A stretch of 9,153 bases of DNA from Rikenellaceae bacterium (GTDB lineage Bacteria; Bacteroidota; Bacteroidia; Bacteroidales; UBA932), in contig CAAGHY010000079.1 of assembly GCA_900769735.1 (NCBI GenBank), positions 1 to 9,153 on the forward strand, given 5' to 3'. The notes under the pieces were generated by a model. That model made no database searches and was not told where the DNA came from. It saw only the letters and a program-made list of their open reading frames with translations. The translations under genes and the position numbers were made by a program. Below, one piece after another: positions 7,639 through 9,153 of this stretch. Every line of letters starts with the position of its first letter. Positions within the stretch are counted from its first letter, which is position 1.

Positions 7639-7669
7639 TGCCCAAGGCTGTCATCCCTATGGCATGGTG

Positions 7670-7790
7670 TTCTGGTTTCCGCCTGGTTCTGCGTGGTTGT
7701 AATGCGAACAATGGCGGGCAATCGGGTCCGTTTGATGTCAACGTGAACAATGCTGTCACGAATTCCAACGTGAACATCGGTGCGCCTCTC
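7670..7790 (+). repeat. DGR template repeat (TR)
   Basis: 121 nt, the invariant partner of the VR at 7345-7465, in the same orientation. It contains 23 adenines, mostly in nine AAY codons when read in the VR frame. In that frame no adenine substitution can create a stop codon, the classic codon design of a DGR template. Both ends (the first 31 nt, and the last 14 nt TCGGTGCGCCTCTC) are adenine-free and so are protected from mutagenesis. Confidence 0.93.
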
Positions 7791-7907
7791 AACTTTTTGC
7801 AACAGGGATGGGGCCTCGCCCCAAGGCGAAACATAACCTATAGGTGGATGTACTGGTAGACCGGCATAGCCGGGCCGAAGGTAATAAGCCAAGAGAAAAG
7901 CAGATTT

Positions 7908-7975
7908 GACACTGTATAGACACTGCCCATAACACCGCCCAGGACACTGTTAAGTGAACTCAACTATGGCACTGT
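7908..7975 (+). repeat. Four copies of a (GA)CACTG(T) motif before the RT start
   Basis: GACACTGT at 7908-7915, GACACTG at 7919-7925, GACACTGT at 7943-7950 and GCACTGT at 7969-7975. The last copy ends one base before the RT start codon at 7977. There is no Shine-Dalgarno site here. The copies could bind a protein, form part of the DGR RNA, or be leftovers of local duplication; the function is unknown. Confidence 0.6.
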
Positions 7976-7976
7976 T

Positions 7977-9128
7977 ATGAAACGTAGAGGATATATTTCT
8001 CCTCTTATTGAGACACAGCGGAATTTTGAACTTGCGTTTTACGGGTATTCTGAAGGTAAACACTCCAGGAGTACCGTACGCAAGTTTGAAACATCCCTCA
8101 CCGATCAGCTTGAGAGGCTTTTGAATGTCTATGTAAATTCAAGTTGGGTCACATCTGAATATACAATCCAAGAAATACAAGAACGAAAGAAACGGGTATT
8201 AGGTAAACTTCCTGTTGCAGATCATGTGATGCAATGGGGAGCTTGCATGCACGTTGAACCATTACTATGCAATACGTACATCAGACGTAGTTGTGCATGT
8301 GTAAAAGGCCGTGGTACACATGATTTTGTTAATCTGCTTCGTAAGGCACTGCAGGGTCCTGAGGATACCTACTACTACGTTCAGTTGGATGCACATCATT
8401 ATTTCCAACATATACGGCATGATCTGATGAAGCAGACAATCCGTAGGAAGATTAAGGATTCTAAACTGCTAAACTTCCTGGATGAGATTGTAGAGAGTTA
8501 TCACCAGGGATTGCCACTGGGAATAAAAATTTCTCAAATACTGGCAAATTTCTTCCTGTACAGATTTGATTGGGATATCGGGAAAGTATTCCATATCCTT
8601 AAGGATCCTGAGAAGATGAATTATTGGTGCAGTCGTTATATTACTGATTGCTTCATGACATGCAGAACCCAAGCTCAGGCTGATGAACTGGCAAAGGGGG
8701 TTGATTACCTTGAGCAAAAATTCAGGCAATATGTGGAGGATGGATTGTCTCTTCACTATTTTCGTTTTGCTGATAACATGGTAATCCTACATAAGGATAA
8801 GACTTTTTTACATCTGGTTACACAGATGGCCATCATGATCTTGGCCAGGGATTATTACATAGATGTCAATAAGGATTATAATGTAAGGCCTGTATATGCA
8901 GGAGGTATAGATGTTTGCGGCTATGTATCATTTCACACCCATAGACGCCTCCGGAAACGCAATAAGGTGGAGCTGTGCAAGGATGTGGCCAAGTGGCGTA
9001 AAAAGGGGCTTTCCCCGGAGGAAATCAGAATCAAGTGCGCCAGTAGAATAGGGTTTGCATCACACGCAGATTGCAAGAATTTATTTAGAAAATTGGATAT
9101 AAATATGGAAAAGAGACTTGGACTGTAA
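7977..9128 (+). CDS. DGR reverse transcriptase
   Basis: 383 residues, full length for the DGR/group-II-like RT family. The N-terminus (IETQRNFELAFYGYSEGK) is typical. Motifs in order: KLPVADHVMQW then SCACVKGRGTHDF (~78-117); QLDAHHYFQHI with catalytic D138; GLPLGIKISQILANFF (178-193), which holds the G...SQ signature of DGR RTs; FRFADNMVIL with D266; and GYVSFHTHRRLRKRNK (315-330). At the catalytic YxDD box the sequence is FADN, with Asn267 where the second Asp is expected. About 76 residues separate SQ (186-187) from FADN, longer than I expect for the family, including a segment with WCSRYITDCFMTC. The protein would copy the TR RNA at 7670-7790 into adenine-mutagenised cDNA. No IS, intron ORF or integrase context argues for another RT class. 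Confidence 0.9.
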   Translation: MKRRGYISPLIETQRNFELAFYGYSEGKHSRSTVRKFETSLTDQLERLLNVYVNSSWVTSEYTIQEIQERKKRVLGKLPVADHVMQWGACMHVEPLLCNTYIRRSCACVKGRGTHDFVNLLRKALQGPEDTYYYVQLDAHHYFQHIRHDLMKQTIRRKIKDSKLLNFLDEIVESYHQGLPLGIKISQILANFFLYRFDWDIGKVFHILKDPEKMNYWCSRYITDCFMTCRTQAQADELAKGVDYLEQKFRQYVEDGLSLHYFRFADNMVILHKDKTFLHLVTQMAIMILARDYYIDVNKDYNVRPVYAGGIDVCGYVSFHTHRRLRKRNKVELCKDVAKWRKKGLSPEEIRIKCASRIGFASHADCKNLFRKLDINMEKRLGL

Positions 9129-9153
9129 TTAAAAACCGAAAGGTCAATATCCC

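Larger units (their letters stand above)
7520..7976 (+). other. Non-coding DGR core region between target and RT
   Basis: 457 nt hold no convincing gene. In order: a GATA-loop hairpin, a hairpin plus T-run, a T-rich promoter region, the template repeat, a hairpin-rich spacer, and four copies of a CACTG-type motif up to the RT start. An open frame at 7626-7859 merely reads through the TR in the same phase as the VR and is not taken as a gene. No avd-like gene is present. Confidence 0.85.
7644..7976 (+). ncRNA. Predicted DGR template RNA (TR plus structured spacer)
   Basis: The start is inferred from the -7 box at 7631-7638; the 3' end is unknown and may run on into the RT message. In known DGRs the RT needs an RNA with the TR and a structured downstream spacer from which cDNA synthesis is primed. 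Here the spacer (7791-7976) holds two perfect 5-bp hairpins, GGGGC-CTC-GCCCC (7810-7822) and CCGGC-ATA-GCCGG (7861-7873), and the palindrome ACCTATAGGT (7836-7845). Exact boundaries are inference. Confidence 0.5.

Noticed and set aside
7641..7827. Direct repeat CCCAAGGC on both sides of the TR (7641-7648 and 7820-7827)
   Set aside because: An 8-mer match in a region this size is likely by chance, and nothing else marks it as an insertion boundary.
7626..7859. 77-residue open frame covering the TR
   Set aside because: It is open because the TR keeps the VR coding phase and has no stop-prone codons; the template is known to be non-coding and the rest of the frame is unlike any protein I recognise.
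7906..7933. TTGACA with a CATAAC about 15 nt later, like an E. coli sigma-70 promoter
   Set aside because: Bacteroidetes use TTTG/TAnnTTTG promoters, the -10 match is poor, and the TTGACA arises from one of the CACTG repeats.

Overview
The window is the end of a tail-structure gene cluster of a Bacteroides/Bacteroidales-type temperate phage or prophage, carrying a diversity-generating retroelement (DGR). The host is inferred from the tail-protein style, a Bacteroidetes-type -7 promoter box (TATCTTTG at 7631-7638) and mostly absent Shine-Dalgarno sites. The first 12 bases match the 3' end of a common Illumina adapter, so this is a contig end from short reads and the first gene is cut off there.

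Layout, all on the + strand. (1) 14-4318: 5'-truncated large tail or tail-fibre protein with a T10 tract, 28-residue repeats, an alanine-rich coil and a beta-rich C-terminus. (2) 4338-4679 and 4689-4976: two small phage proteins of unknown function. (3) 4988-6022: a coiled-coil fibre protein with an Ig-like end, whose nine cysteines all fall in one heptad register. (4) 6041-7519: the DGR target protein, with a C-type-lectin/FGE-sulfatase-like C-terminal half and the variable repeat (VR, 7345-7465) near its end. (5) 7520-7976: non-coding, with a GATA-loop hairpin, a probable terminator, a promoter, the template repeat (TR, 7670-7790) and a hairpin-rich spacer. (6) 7977-9128: the DGR reverse transcriptase. 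Nothing is visible in 9129-9153.

How it works together: the RT would copy the TR RNA into cDNA with errors at adenines, and the cDNA would replace the VR, changing the binding face of the tail-tip lectin domain and hence, by inference, host range. TR and VR are both 121 nt. Of 18 differences, 12 lie at template adenines (23 adenines in the TR). The other six are packed into 18 bp, which A-mutagenesis does not explain. Unusual points are the FADN sequence at the RT catalytic YxDD position, a long insert before it, no avd-like gene near the cassette, and the cysteine ladder in the neighbouring fibre protein.
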